64,000 nucleotides of DNA from contig JAPOVQ010000029.1 of NCBI GenBank assembly GCA_026708035.1, positions 1-64,000 on the forward strand, given 5' to 3'. Position numbers and translations under genes: made by a program. Positions within the stretch are counted from its first letter, which is position 1, and each line of letters begins with the position of its first letter. This document shows, one piece after another, positions 26,988 through 35,258 of the stretch. The notes beneath the pieces were generated by a model, which was not told where the DNA came from, made no database searches, and saw only the letters and a program-made list of their open reading frames with translations. The stretch is from Chloroflexota bacterium (GTDB taxonomy: Bacteria; Chloroflexota; UBA11872).

Positions 26988-27605
26988 TTACCTCTCTCTG
27001 TGTAGCCCGGCACTGCTCGCAATAGTCGCCGCGATGGCGGCCTTGATGGCGTCGTACCAGATGAATATCCCGGCGCCATTGAGCCAGGCCAGCCCCCACG
27101 GATTGGACTTGTCAGTGGCGAGCAGATAGTACAGGGCAAGGTGGTTGACGCCAAAGATGTAGATGATCGGAATGCCCGCCAGCGCGGCCGGCAACTCGAC
27201 TTTGGCAAATCGCTCGATCACCCCCTGGCTGCCGTCCGATCGGGCTTCGAAGCGCCGGCGCAGGAACTGCGCGGTCAGGCCCACCACCACCGCCGCGATG
27301 ACAAATCCATAGATGTATCCAGCCGTCGGCGAGAAGAAGTAGGCCGGCCCGCCGCCACGAGCGAATATGGGCGCTCCGGCGAATCCGATGATGGCGTAGA
27401 GGCCCATGGAGGCGCCGGCCCGCCAGGGGCCGAGCAGCAGGCCGGCCAGCAGCACCATCAACACCTGAAGGGTATAGGGAACGGGCTCCGCCTCGACCTT
27501 GGCGTGCGCCGCCGGCCACATCATCACCGTGAACGCGCCAATCAGCAGGGCGTCGGACACCACGATGGAAGGACGGCGACGTACGGCGGTGATCACGGTC
27601 GACAT
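26988..27605 (-). CDS. bioY: Biotin transporter substrate-binding component BioY
   Basis: A 205-residue membrane protein of the BioY family, the biotin-specific S component of ECF transporters. The signature PVPYTLQVLMVLLAGLLLG, then GLYAIIGFAGAPIFARGGG and SPTAGYIYGF, is clear, with about six hydrophobic helices. It sits between accB and acpP with gaps of three bases, so biotin uptake is co-expressed with the biotin-carrying subunit of acetyl-CoA carboxylase. No ECF ATPase or T component lies nearby; BioY may use a shared module or work alone. Confidence 0.95.
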   Translation of the reverse strand: MSTVITAVRRRPSIVVSDALLIGAFTVMMWPAAHAKVEAEPVPYTLQVLMVLLAGLLLGPWRAGASMGLYAIIGFAGAPIFARGGGPAYFFSPTAGYIYGFVIAAVVVGLTAQFLRRRFEARSDGSQGVIERFAKVELPAALAGIPIIYIFGVNHLALYYLLATDKSNPWGLAWLNGAGIFIWYDAIKAAIAATIASSAGLHRER

Positions 27606-27608
27606 GGG

Positions 27609-28049
27609 CTAAGGATACCCACCCTGGGCTGAGACTTCCGCGTCCACGCGCAGCAGCGGCTGGCCCGCGGCCACGCCGTCGCCGCTGCGCACCAGAACGC
27701 GCGCCACGCGGCCGTCGACATCGGACAGCACTTCGTTGAACACCTTCATGGCCTCGACGAGACCGACCAAGTCGCCCTCGCGAATCTGCTGGCCCACTTG
27801 CACAAACGCGGGGTCGCCAGGCTTGGGCGTGGCGAAGAATGTGCCGGCCAGCGGCGCCCGCACCAGGTGGCCGGCCGGCTCGGCCGGTGCGGCGACAGCC
27901 GGCGCGCCCGCTGTTTCACGTACGGCCGAGAACCCGGCCCGGCGCAAGCTCACTCGCTCCGAGCCGATTCGAATCTCGAGCTCGGCGAGATTCAAGTCGC
28001 GCATCGCATCGAGCACGGCGGTCACGCGCTGCCGAACGTTGACGTTCAC
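27609..28049 (-). CDS. accB: Acetyl-CoA carboxylase biotin carboxyl carrier protein
   Basis: A 146-residue biotin carboxyl carrier protein. The C-terminal biotinyl domain has the biotinylation motif EAMKVFNEV, with the lysine as the biotin site. A short N-terminal helical region and a Pro/Ala-rich linker precede it. It works with biotin carboxylase AccC, encoded about 7 kb away in this window, and with a carboxyltransferase not seen here. It lies 16 bases downstream of fabF in the same run. Confidence 0.95.
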   Translation of the reverse strand: MNVNVRQRVTAVLDAMRDLNLAELEIRIGSERVSLRRAGFSAVRETAGAPAVAAPAEPAGHLVRAPLAGTFFATPKPGDPAFVQVGQQIREGDLVGLVEAMKVFNEVLSDVDGRVARVLVRSGDGVAAGQPLLRVDAEVSAQGGYP

Positions 28050-28065
28050 GCCGCGGCGACCACCC

Positions 28066-29307
28066 TTAGCCGGCGTCTGACCCGACGATCAGCGCGGCGT
28101 TCTGCCCTCCGAAACCGAAGCTGTTCGACATCACCCGGCGGAGCGGCAACTCGCGAGCCTGGTTGGGCACGTAGTCCAAATCGCAGGCCGGGTCCGGCAC
28201 CTCGTAGTTGATCGTCGGCGGCGCCACGTTATCCCGCAGGGCTTGCAGACACAGAATGAGCTCCACGGAGCCCGCGGCGCCAATGAGGTGGCCCATCATC
28301 GACTTCGTGGAGCTGACGGGAACATCCGCCGCCCCGCTGTTGAAGACGCCCTTGAGGGCCTGGGTCTCGGCGGCGTCGCCCTGTTCAGTGGCGGTGCCAT
28401 GCGCGTTGACGTAGTCGATGTCGGCGCTGTCCAGCCGGGCGTTGCGCAGGGCGTTCTCCATGGCGAGGCGAGCGCCGCGGCCATCGGCCGGGGGCTGGGT
28501 CATGTGGAAGGCGTCGGCGGACGCGCCATAGCCCAACAGCTCGCCGCAGATCTCGGCCCCACGCGCCGTCGCATGCGCATAGGACTCGAGAATCACGACT
28601 CCGGCGCCCTCGGCGGCGACGAATCCATCGCGATCCCTATCGAACGGACGCGACGCGCGCTCGGGTTCGTCGTTCCGCGTCGACAGCGCCCGTCCGGCGC
28701 AGAATCCGGCGAGACCAATGGGAGAGATCGCGCCTTCGGTGCCGCCCGCCAGCATGACGTCCGCCTCACCGCGCCTGATCACCTCGGCCGCCTCGCCGAT
28801 GGCGTGCGCGCCAGTGGCGCAGGCGGAGACGATGGCGAGATTGGGCCCCTCGATCTCGTACTCCATCGAGACCATCCCGGCGGCCATGTTGCCGATGATG
28901 AGCGGAATGAGGAAGGGGCTCACGCGCGACGGGCCGCGTTCGCGCAGCACGTCGGTTTGGTTCTGCAAGAACACCAGGCCGCCGATCCCGGTGCCGATGT
29001 AGACGCCGACGCGGTGGCGGTTGGCATCGGTGATATCGAAGCCCGAATGCTCGAGCGCCGCCCGCGACGCTTCCAGCGCAAACTGCGTGAACCGATCGGT
29101 GCGGCGCGCGTGCTTGGCGCCGAGCTTCGCCTTGGGGTCCCACGGGATGACCTCGCCCGCGATCTGCGACGTAAAGGCGGAGGTATCGAAGGCCGTAATC
29201 CGCCCGATGCCGCTCTGTCCGCTCAGAACGGCCCGCCACGTCTCGTCGGCGTTATCCGCGAGTGGCGTCACCGCCCCATAGCCTGTAACAACGACTCGAT
29301 CGTCCAT
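28066..29307 (-). CDS. fabF: 3-oxoacyl-ACP synthase II
   Basis: A 413-residue condensing enzyme that elongates acyl-ACP with malonyl-ACP. The catalytic triad is visible: Cys in VSACATGAHAIGEA, His in NAHGTATEQGD and His in SMMGHLIGAAGSVE. The start at ATG 29307 (MDDRVVVTGYGAVTP) gives the usual FabF length; upstream starts would add up to 13 residues without a better ribosome-binding site. It heads the fabF-accB-bioY-acpP operon and diverges from fabH across a 190-base region that probably holds both promoters. Confidence 0.96.
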   Translation of the reverse strand: MDDRVVVTGYGAVTPLADNADETWRAVLSGQSGIGRITAFDTSAFTSQIAGEVIPWDPKAKLGAKHARRTDRFTQFALEASRAALEHSGFDITDANRHRVGVYIGTGIGGLVFLQNQTDVLRERGPSRVSPFLIPLIIGNMAAGMVSMEYEIEGPNLAIVSACATGAHAIGEAAEVIRRGEADVMLAGGTEGAISPIGLAGFCAGRALSTRNDEPERASRPFDRDRDGFVAAEGAGVVILESYAHATARGAEICGELLGYGASADAFHMTQPPADGRGARLAMENALRNARLDSADIDYVNAHGTATEQGDAAETQALKGVFNSGAADVPVSSTKSMMGHLIGAAGSVELILCLQALRDNVAPPTINYEVPDPACDLDYVPNQARELPLRRVMSNSFGFGGQNAALIVGSDAG

Positions 29308-29498
29308 GGGTATCCGTGCTGATGCCATGAGGGCTGGCGCAAACATGGGATAGGCGCGCCGCTGCGAGTATATCGCGGGATGGGTCCCCGATCGTCATTT
29401 GCCTGCCGTCCCCAGCCGGTCGAACATGATTCGGCTTCGCGCTATTCTGCGACGCGGGCCGCCACGGCGGTCGCTTTTCGTCTACACCGAGAGGTTCC
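29308..29498. promoter_or_regulatory. Divergent fabF / fabH promoter region
   Basis: The region between two divergent fatty-acid genes. On the minus strand TATACT at 29367-29372 is a good -10 candidate for fabF. On the plus strand TATTCT near 29442-29447, with a weak TCGAAC 17 bases upstream, is a possible fabH promoter. I saw no clear palindrome that would mark a FapR-like or FabT-like operator. Confidence 0.4.
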
Positions 29499-30563
29499 AT
29501 GTCGGCCACGATCGTCGGATGGGGAATGGCGGTCCCGGAGCAAATCTGGACCAATGCCCATCTCGAATCGATGGTCGACACCACCGACGCCTGGATCGTG
29601 TCGCGGACCGGCATCCGGCAGCGGCGAATCGCGGACGACGGAGACACGACCTTCAGCCTGGGACTTGACGCGGCCACGCGGGCGCTGGACCAGGCGGGGC
29701 TGACCGCCGCCGACGTCGACATGGTCATCGTCGCCACGCTCACGCCGGAAACGCCCATGCCCGCAACGGCCAACCTGATCCAGGACGCCATTGGGGCCCG
29801 CAGTGCCGGCGCGTTCGATCTCAATGCCGCCTGCGCCGGCTTCACCTACGGGCTGGAAATCGGGCGCGCGCTCATCGACGCCGGGTCGGTGCAGACCGTA
29901 TTGGTGATTGGCTCCGAGACGATGTCACGAGTCGTCGATTGGACCGACCGCTCAACCTGCGTTCTGTTCGGCGACGGCGCGGGCGCCGTCGTCATGCAAG
30001 GCAGCGCGACGGGCGGGATCCGCGGGAATTCGCTGGGGTCCGACGGAAGCGGAGCTCCGCTGCTGCACATTCCCGCCGGCGGCAGCAAGCTGCCAGCGAG
30101 CATGGAATCAGTTCGTGACCGCCTGCATCTGATTTCGATGAACGGGCGAGCGGTCTACAAGTTCGCCGTCAAGGCCACCGTTCGGGCGGCCGCCGTGGCC
30201 ATGGCGCGCGCGGGGTGGCAGCCCAGCGACCTCGATCTCTTCATTCCGCATCAAGCCAATCTGCGGATCATCGACGCCGTCGCCAATGAGCTTCGCCTGC
30301 CGGACGAGCGGGTCATCGTCAACGCGGACGTGTACGGCAATACGTCGTCGGCGTCGATCCCAATCGCCCTCTGCGAGGCCATCGGCCAGGGGCGCGTGAA
30401 CCAAGGCGACCGCCTTGTCCTGGTGGGCTTTGGGGCTGGGCTTTCCTGGGCCGCGGTGGCTGTGGAGTGGACGGCCCCGGTCACGCCGAGCGATGGCCCC
30501 GCGTCGGGCGTGGAAGCCACCGTGCCGCAGCGGTCCGCATCGGCGGCGAGGCGCCTCCCCTAG
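29499..30563 (+). CDS. fabH: 3-oxoacyl-ACP synthase III
   Basis: A 354-residue initiating condensing enzyme, joining acetyl-CoA (or a branched starter) to malonyl-ACP. Cys in LNAACAGFTYGLE, His in FIPHQANLRI and Asn in YGNTSSASIPIAL form the expected triad. After the normal family end (LSWAAVAVEW) there is an extra tail of about 25 Ala/Pro-rich residues. GAGAGG upstream supports ATG 29499. The stop overlaps a convergent aminotransferase gene by four bases. Confidence 0.94.
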   Translation: MSATIVGWGMAVPEQIWTNAHLESMVDTTDAWIVSRTGIRQRRIADDGDTTFSLGLDAATRALDQAGLTAADVDMVIVATLTPETPMPATANLIQDAIGARSAGAFDLNAACAGFTYGLEIGRALIDAGSVQTVLVIGSETMSRVVDWTDRSTCVLFGDGAGAVVMQGSATGGIRGNSLGSDGSGAPLLHIPAGGSKLPASMESVRDRLHLISMNGRAVYKFAVKATVRAAAVAMARAGWQPSDLDLFIPHQANLRIIDAVANELRLPDERVIVNADVYGNTSSASIPIALCEAIGQGRVNQGDRLVLVGFGAGLSWAAVAVEWTAPVTPSDGPASGVEATVPQRSASAARRLP

Positions 30564-31759
30564 TTCGCCAGGACCGCCTCTAGCCCCCGCACCAGTCGCC
30601 GCACGCCCTCTCGAATCTGGTCCTCGGGCAGATAGCTATACGCTAGCCGAATGTCGCGGCGCCGCGCGCCGTCCGCGAAGCAGTGGTGGCCGGCCAGATA
30701 GGTGACGCCGTGGTCCTCAACCGCGGGGCGAATCGCCTCGCTGTCCGTGCCCTCGGGCAGCGTGAGCCACACGAAGAATCCGCCCACCGGTCGAGTCCAG
30801 GTGCAGCCAAGCCGGGCCAACGGCTCCAATTCTTCGAGCATGGCGTCACGCCGAGCTCGATAGAGCGTGCGCAGCGCGGGCACGCGTTCGGCCAACGCGC
30901 CGCCAGCCAAGTATTCCGCCGCCGTCCAAGCCGCGAACGGACTGCTCGCACTATCAGCCTTCAAGCTGCACATGGTCGCGACATCGTCCGGATCGGCCAG
31001 GGCCCAGCCCAGCCGCATACCGCCGGCCACGAGCTTCGAGAATGTGCCCATTTTGATGACCCGCTCGGGCCCGGCCAGCTCATATAACGCCGTCGGGCGA
31101 CTGCCGTCGAAGATCAAGTCGCCGTAGGCGTCATCTTCAAGAAGCACTAGGTCGAGGCGCTGCGCAACGTCGGCCAGTTCCTGTCGCCGGATTTCCGACG
31201 CGTTGGTGCCGATCGGATTGTGAACCGTTGGCATGGTGTAGACGACGTTGGCCTCGGTGCCGGCGCCGCGTAGGCGCCGCACCGTTCCTTCGAGCGCGTC
31301 AGGGTCAATCCCCTGCACATCCGCCGGAACGCCGACGATCTCCAGACCGAGCCCACGTAGAAACCACAGCGCGCCGATGAAGGTGGGCGACTCAACCAGA
31401 ATGGTCCCGCCGGCCGGCACCAGCAAACGCGCGGTGAGCACAATGGCCTGCGACGCGCCGCTCGTGATGAGCACGTGTTCGGGACCCACCGGCAAGCCCT
31501 CGGTTGCCCGAACCCAGTCGGCAACAAAGGCCCGCAACGGCTCGGGACCGGAAACGGGGCCATACTGCAGCGCGTCGGCATTTCGCTGCGCCATGAGATC
31601 GCGGCTCACGCGGCCCAGATCGTCATACGGAAAGCTCGCGGCGTCTGGAAACCCGAAGGCCAGGCTCAGCACACCAGGCCGCTGCATCGACCAGTTCGGC
31701 CGCAGCGGGTTCTGCTCCATCGCCCGGGCGACCGGACTGTGAAAACGGCTAAGGCTCAT
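30560..31759 (-). CDS. PLP-dependent class I aminotransferase (2-aminoadipate/MocR-like fold)
   Basis: A 399-residue fold-type I aminotransferase. The PLP lysine lies in GTFSKLVAGGMRLGW. TSGASQAIVLTARLL, MPTVHNPIGTN and EDDAYGDLIF match the cofactor-binding segments, and RLAYSYLPEDQI carries the substrate arginine. It resembles the LysN / 2-aminoadipate aminotransferase group and the catalytic domain of MocR regulators, but it has no DNA-binding domain. The substrate is not fixed by sequence. It is monocistronic, with an end that overlaps fabH. Confidence 0.88.
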   Translation of the reverse strand: MSLSRFHSPVARAMEQNPLRPNWSMQRPGVLSLAFGFPDAASFPYDDLGRVSRDLMAQRNADALQYGPVSGPEPLRAFVADWVRATEGLPVGPEHVLITSGASQAIVLTARLLVPAGGTILVESPTFIGALWFLRGLGLEIVGVPADVQGIDPDALEGTVRRLRGAGTEANVVYTMPTVHNPIGTNASEIRRQELADVAQRLDLVLLEDDAYGDLIFDGSRPTALYELAGPERVIKMGTFSKLVAGGMRLGWALADPDDVATMCSLKADSASSPFAAWTAAEYLAGGALAERVPALRTLYRARRDAMLEELEPLARLGCTWTRPVGGFFVWLTLPEGTDSEAIRPAVEDHGVTYLAGHHCFADGARRRDIRLAYSYLPEDQIREGVRRLVRGLEAVLAN

Positions 31760-31828
31760 CCGCCGATCGTATCAGCGCGAGCGGGCCACGCTCGGTACCA
31801 TCCGCAGACAGGCCCCCGGGACACCCAG

Positions 31829-32359
31829 ATGGTCTCGCAGCGACTTTGGAGCCCGTGGCGATTGGAGTACGTGGCGGCGGCGACCGACGAGACATCGGAT
31901 TGCCCGTTTTGCACCGACCGCCAGACCGCGGCCGGCGTTCCCGAGCTGATCGTCAAGGCCGGGCGGCTGACGTACGCCACCCTCAACCTGTTTCCCTACA
32001 ACAACGGGCACCTCATGGTGCTGCCCTATCGCCACGTGGCGGACATCGTGGACCTTACGCCCGAGGAGGCGGCCGAGCTGATGCACCTCTTGACGCAAGG
32101 GCGGATGGCGTTGGGCGACGCGCTGGGACCTGATGCGTTCAATGTCGGGATGAACCTCGGCCGCGCCGCCGGCGCCGGCATCCCCGCCCACCTGCACTTC
32201 CACCTCGTGCCTCGCTGGGAGGGCGATACCAGCTTCATGGCCGTGACCGCCGACACCAAGGTGCTCCCGGAATCGTTGGACCAAACGAAGCGCCGCCTGA
32301 TCGAGGCGTGGCCCTGCGACGACGAAACGCCGCGGGCTACGCCGCCGGGAGCAAGCTGA
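31829..32359 (+). CDS. HIT-family hydrolase/phosphorylase (Ap4A-type)
   Basis: A 176-residue histidine-triad protein that probably acts on dinucleoside polyphosphates or AMP-conjugates. The triad is HLHFHLVPRW, with the preceding GRAAGAGIPA loop, and the zinc-type pair CPFC lies near the N-terminus after MVSQRLWSPWRLEYV. ATG 31829 gives the family N-terminus; longer in-frame starts run back through the divergent aminotransferase gene and are spurious. The 3' end overlaps convergent lepB by about 23 bases. Confidence 0.92.
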   Translation: MVSQRLWSPWRLEYVAAATDETSDCPFCTDRQTAAGVPELIVKAGRLTYATLNLFPYNNGHLMVLPYRHVADIVDLTPEEAAELMHLLTQGRMALGDALGPDAFNVGMNLGRAAGAGIPAHLHFHLVPRWEGDTSFMAVTADTKVLPESLDQTKRRLIEAWPCDDETPRATPPGAS

Positions 32360-32927
32360 TGCGTTCCGGCGCCGGCTCGAAACCTGGGGGGGCGCCGTGC
32401 AGCACGCCAAACCTGCCCACCGGCCAATACACCAGCCAGACCTTGCCGACAATCGCCGCCTCCGGCACGACGCGGAACCACCGCGAATCGATGCTTTGCC
32501 CCCGATTGTCGCCGAGCACGAAGTATCCCTGCTCCGGAACGACCAGGCTGCGGTCCTTCCCGGGCGCGGTGACTCCGGCAAAGTACGTGTCTTCATCCAG
32601 GCGACGACCGTCCACATAGACGCCGCCGTCGTGGAACTCGATCGTCTCATTCGGCAGCCCGACGATTCGCTTCACCAGGTCCTCCTCGGGGTTGGCTGGA
32701 GATCGAAACACGACCACGTCGCCGCGATCGGGCTTCGCGGCGACGTATGCCAGCTTGTTCACCAGGAGAAACTCCCCGTTCTCAAGCACGGGCACCATGC
32801 TGCCGCCGTCCACGCGAAAGTTCTGCACCACCATTCGCGTGCCGAAGAAGATCAGCAATGCCAGGAGCACGGTTTCCGTGATCTCGAGCAAGACATTGCT
32901 ATTGCGCCGCAGCACCGCCGGAGCCAT
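32337..32927 (-). CDS. lepB: Signal peptidase I
   Basis: A 196-residue type I leader peptidase that cuts signal peptides on the outer face of the cytoplasmic membrane. One N-terminal membrane helix (VLLALLIFFGTRMVV) is followed by the catalytic serine in DGGSMVPVL and the lysine in VKRIVGLP. The later box VLGDNRGQSIDSRWF is intact. ATG 32927 gives the normal short Gram-positive-like form; its ribosome-binding site is poor, because GGGGA touches the ATG. A TATACT -10-like box lies on the minus strand at 32970-32975. The end overlaps the HIT gene. Confidence 0.93.
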   Translation of the reverse strand: MAPAVLRRNSNVLLEITETVLLALLIFFGTRMVVQNFRVDGGSMVPVLENGEFLLVNKLAYVAAKPDRGDVVVFRSPANPEEDLVKRIVGLPNETIEFHDGGVYVDGRRLDEDTYFAGVTAPGKDRSLVVPEQGYFVLGDNRGQSIDSRWFRVVPEAAIVGKVWLVYWPVGRFGVLHGAPPGFEPAPERISLLPAA

Positions 32928-33021
32928 TCCCCATGAGAAGGACGGCCCTAATCGGGCGCGTCCGGCACGAGTATAGGCAGCGGCCACGCGCAGGCGCGGA
33001 GGTGACGGCCAGGTCGCGAAC

Positions 33022-33957
33022 GTGAGCACGGACACGCAGAGCCTCGTCGTTTCCGATTCCGCCGCCGGACGCCGGTTGGACCGCTTTGTAGCCGATGCCT
33101 CCTCCGCGTTGAGCCGCACGCGCGCGGCCCGGCTGATTCAGGCCGAGCGTGTCCTGGTCAACGACGAGACCCAGGATCCCGACTATCGCGTGTCCGCCGG
33201 CGACAACGTCGTGGTTGAAATCGACGAGACCCGCAGCTCCCTGGCGCCCGATTCCAGCCCGATGCCTGTGCTGCTCGAAACGCCCGATCTCGTCGTCGTG
33301 GACAAGCGGCCGGGGCTGGTCATGCACCCGGGAGCCGCCGACGAGCCGGCGACGCTTGCCCACCAGCTGCTCGCCCACTATCCAGAGGTGGCCGGAATTG
33401 GCCATCCGCGCCGTCCCGGCATCGTGCACCGCCTAGATCGCGACACCTCGGGCGTCGTCCTCATTGCCCGAACGGCAGCGGCCTACCATTCGCTCCAGCA
33501 GGCGTTCGAGCGCCGCGAAGTCCGCAAGCGTTACTTGGCCGGGGTGCACGGCCGCCCAACGGTTGCAGCCGCCGAGATCGATGCCCCCATCGGCCGGCAC
33601 CCGACCCGCCGCACCCACATGGCGGTTACCCGATCGGGCCGCCCGGCCCAGACGGCCTACACGGTGTGCGCGGCAAGCGCGAGCACCGCGCTGCTGGACG
33701 TGCGCCCGCGCACGGGTCGGACGCATCAAATCCGCGTGCACCTGGCGTCCATTGGCCACCCGGTGCTGGGCGATCCCCGCTACGGGCCGCAGCCGCCCGC
33801 GGCCACACGCCAACTGCTGCATGCCTGGATGCTCGAATTCACCGATCCGGCCGGCGACCGCTGGCGCGTGGCAGCCGCTCCGCCGGCGGACATGCGGCGC
33901 GAGCTGCGGGAACTGGAGCTCGACTTGCCGGCCACGCCGCCCACCCGCAAGCTCTGA
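33022..33957 (+). CDS. RluA-family 23S rRNA pseudouridine synthase (RluD-like)
   Basis: A 311-residue pseudouridine synthase. An N-terminal S4 RNA-binding domain (RLDRFVADASSALSRTRAARLI) precedes the catalytic domain, with the Asp in HRLDRDTSGVVLIA, followed by PRTGRTHQIRVHLA. This order is that of RluD/RluC, which modify helix 69 or other sites in 23S rRNA; which sites are targeted cannot be decided here. It starts at GTG 33022 and diverges from lepB. It faces tatC, with about 20 bases between the stops. Confidence 0.93.
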   Translation: MSTDTQSLVVSDSAAGRRLDRFVADASSALSRTRAARLIQAERVLVNDETQDPDYRVSAGDNVVVEIDETRSSLAPDSSPMPVLLETPDLVVVDKRPGLVMHPGAADEPATLAHQLLAHYPEVAGIGHPRRPGIVHRLDRDTSGVVLIARTAAAYHSLQQAFERREVRKRYLAGVHGRPTVAAAEIDAPIGRHPTRRTHMAVTRSGRPAQTAYTVCAASASTALLDVRPRTGRTHQIRVHLASIGHPVLGDPRYGPQPPAATRQLLHAWMLEFTDPAGDRWRVAAAPPADMRRELRELELDLPATPPTRKL

Positions 33958-33978
33958 CTGCGGGCTAGGCGACTCCGA

Positions 33979-34809
33979 CTAAGTGCTCACCGCCGGTTCG
34001 GCGCCGGCCGGGCCGTCGGCCTCCTCCGGTTCATCCTCGGGCGCCGCCACGCGGGCCAGCACCACGCCAATCTCATAGAGCGCGTAGACCGGCACGGCCA
34101 CCGACAACTGGGTGAAGGGGTCCGGCGTGGGCGTGATGACGGCAGCCAGGATCACGATCGCGACGATGGCGTAGCGGCGGTACTTACCCAGGGTGCTGGC
34201 CTTCACGACGCCGATCTTCGCCAGCGCAAAGATGAAGAACGGCGTTTCGAAGGCGATGCCAACCGCCAGCAGGATTCGTAGGACGAACGTGACCCAGGTC
34301 GCGACAGTGAACTCCGTGGCAATGGATCTTGGCGCGAATCCCGCCAGAAACCCAACCGTGAAGCGCAAGACCACGAACCACGCGAACGCCGCCCCGATGA
34401 GAAACGCGACCGCGATCGCCGGAATGCTCAAGTACAGCCAGCGCTTTTCGTGCTCATAGAGACCCGGCGCCACGTACGCCAGAACCTGATACAGCACGAT
34501 GGGACTGGCGATGCCCAACCCGACGATGATTGAAATCATGAAGAACGTGAACAGGGTCTCCGTGGGAGAAATCTGCTGCAAGATGGCGCCGCGCGGCAGC
34601 GGATACTGCACGACCTCGAACACGAGATCCTTGAACGGCCACACGATCAGGCTCGCCACGATGACGGCCAGCACGGCAATGGTGAGGCGGGTGCGGAGCT
34701 CCTGGAGGTGCTCGCGCAGCGTCATCACGCCGCCGGTTTCTTCGACCTCCGGCTCCTGAGGTGCCTCCGCCGGATCCTCTGGGCGCTCGGCGGGTCGGTC
34801 TGCGTCCAT
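33979..34809 (-). CDS. tatC: Sec-independent protein translocase subunit TatC
   Basis: A 276-residue core of the twin-arginine translocase, which recognises RR signal peptides and exports folded proteins. Six hydrophobic helices are visible. The family landmarks include HLQELRTRL at the N-terminus, the PGLYEHEKRW loop and AAVITPTPDPFTQL late in the protein. Both ends carry acidic, Glu/Pro-rich extensions. ATG 34809 was preferred to a TTG two codons upstream. It is last in a twelve-gene minus-strand run; no tatA is seen in the window. Confidence 0.95.
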   Translation of the reverse strand: MDADRPAERPEDPAEAPQEPEVEETGGVMTLREHLQELRTRLTIAVLAVIVASLIVWPFKDLVFEVVQYPLPRGAILQQISPTETLFTFFMISIIVGLGIASPIVLYQVLAYVAPGLYEHEKRWLYLSIPAIAVAFLIGAAFAWFVVLRFTVGFLAGFAPRSIATEFTVATWVTFVLRILLAVGIAFETPFFIFALAKIGVVKASTLGKYRRYAIVAIVILAAVITPTPDPFTQLSVAVPVYALYEIGVVLARVAAPEDEPEEADGPAGAEPAVST

Positions 34810-34824
34810 AGCCAAGCCTACCGC

Positions 34825-35256
34825 CTACGACGCCGGCGAGTCCGCCTGTCGCCTCACATGAGTTCCCAGCGCGCCGTTGACGAGACGCCGCCCGCCCTCC
34901 GTGCAATATTGCTTCGCAAGCTCCACCGCCTCGTTGATCGCTACCGCCGGCGGCACGCGACCGGAGTCGATCTCGGCGATGCCGATTCGCAGAATCGCCA
35001 CCTCGAGCTGGGCCATCTGGGCGATAGGCCATGCGGGGGCCAACTCGCTGATGGTCGCGTCGAGGTCACCCAAACGCGCAGCGACTTCTTCTATAAGGGT
35101 CGCGGTATAGGCCCGCGCGTCAGCCGCCAGGCCCAGCTCGTGTTGTCGCGACGCGAAGAGGTCCAGCGGATCACCGCCGCGCATCGACGCTTCGAACAGC
35201 AGGCGCATGGCGGCTTCGCGGGCGGCGCGTCGGTCGCGGCGCGGGCGTGCAGCCAC
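34825..35256 (-). CDS. nusB: Transcription antitermination protein NusB
   Basis: A 143-residue all-helical RNA-binding protein that works with NusE (S10) in antitermination at rRNA operons. The family pattern is clear: RRAAREAAMRLLFEA at the N-terminus, MAQLEVAILRIGIAEI and VAINEAVELAKQYCTEGGRRLVNGAL. GTG 35256, two bases after the accC stop, was chosen; a longer frame runs back into accC. It lies between accC and tatC in the same run. Confidence 0.94.
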   Translation of the reverse strand: MAARPRRDRRAAREAAMRLLFEASMRGGDPLDLFASRQHELGLAADARAYTATLIEEVAARLGDLDATISELAPAWPIAQMAQLEVAILRIGIAEIDSGRVPPAVAINEAVELAKQYCTEGGRRLVNGALGTHVRRQADSPAS

Positions 35257-35258
35257 CG

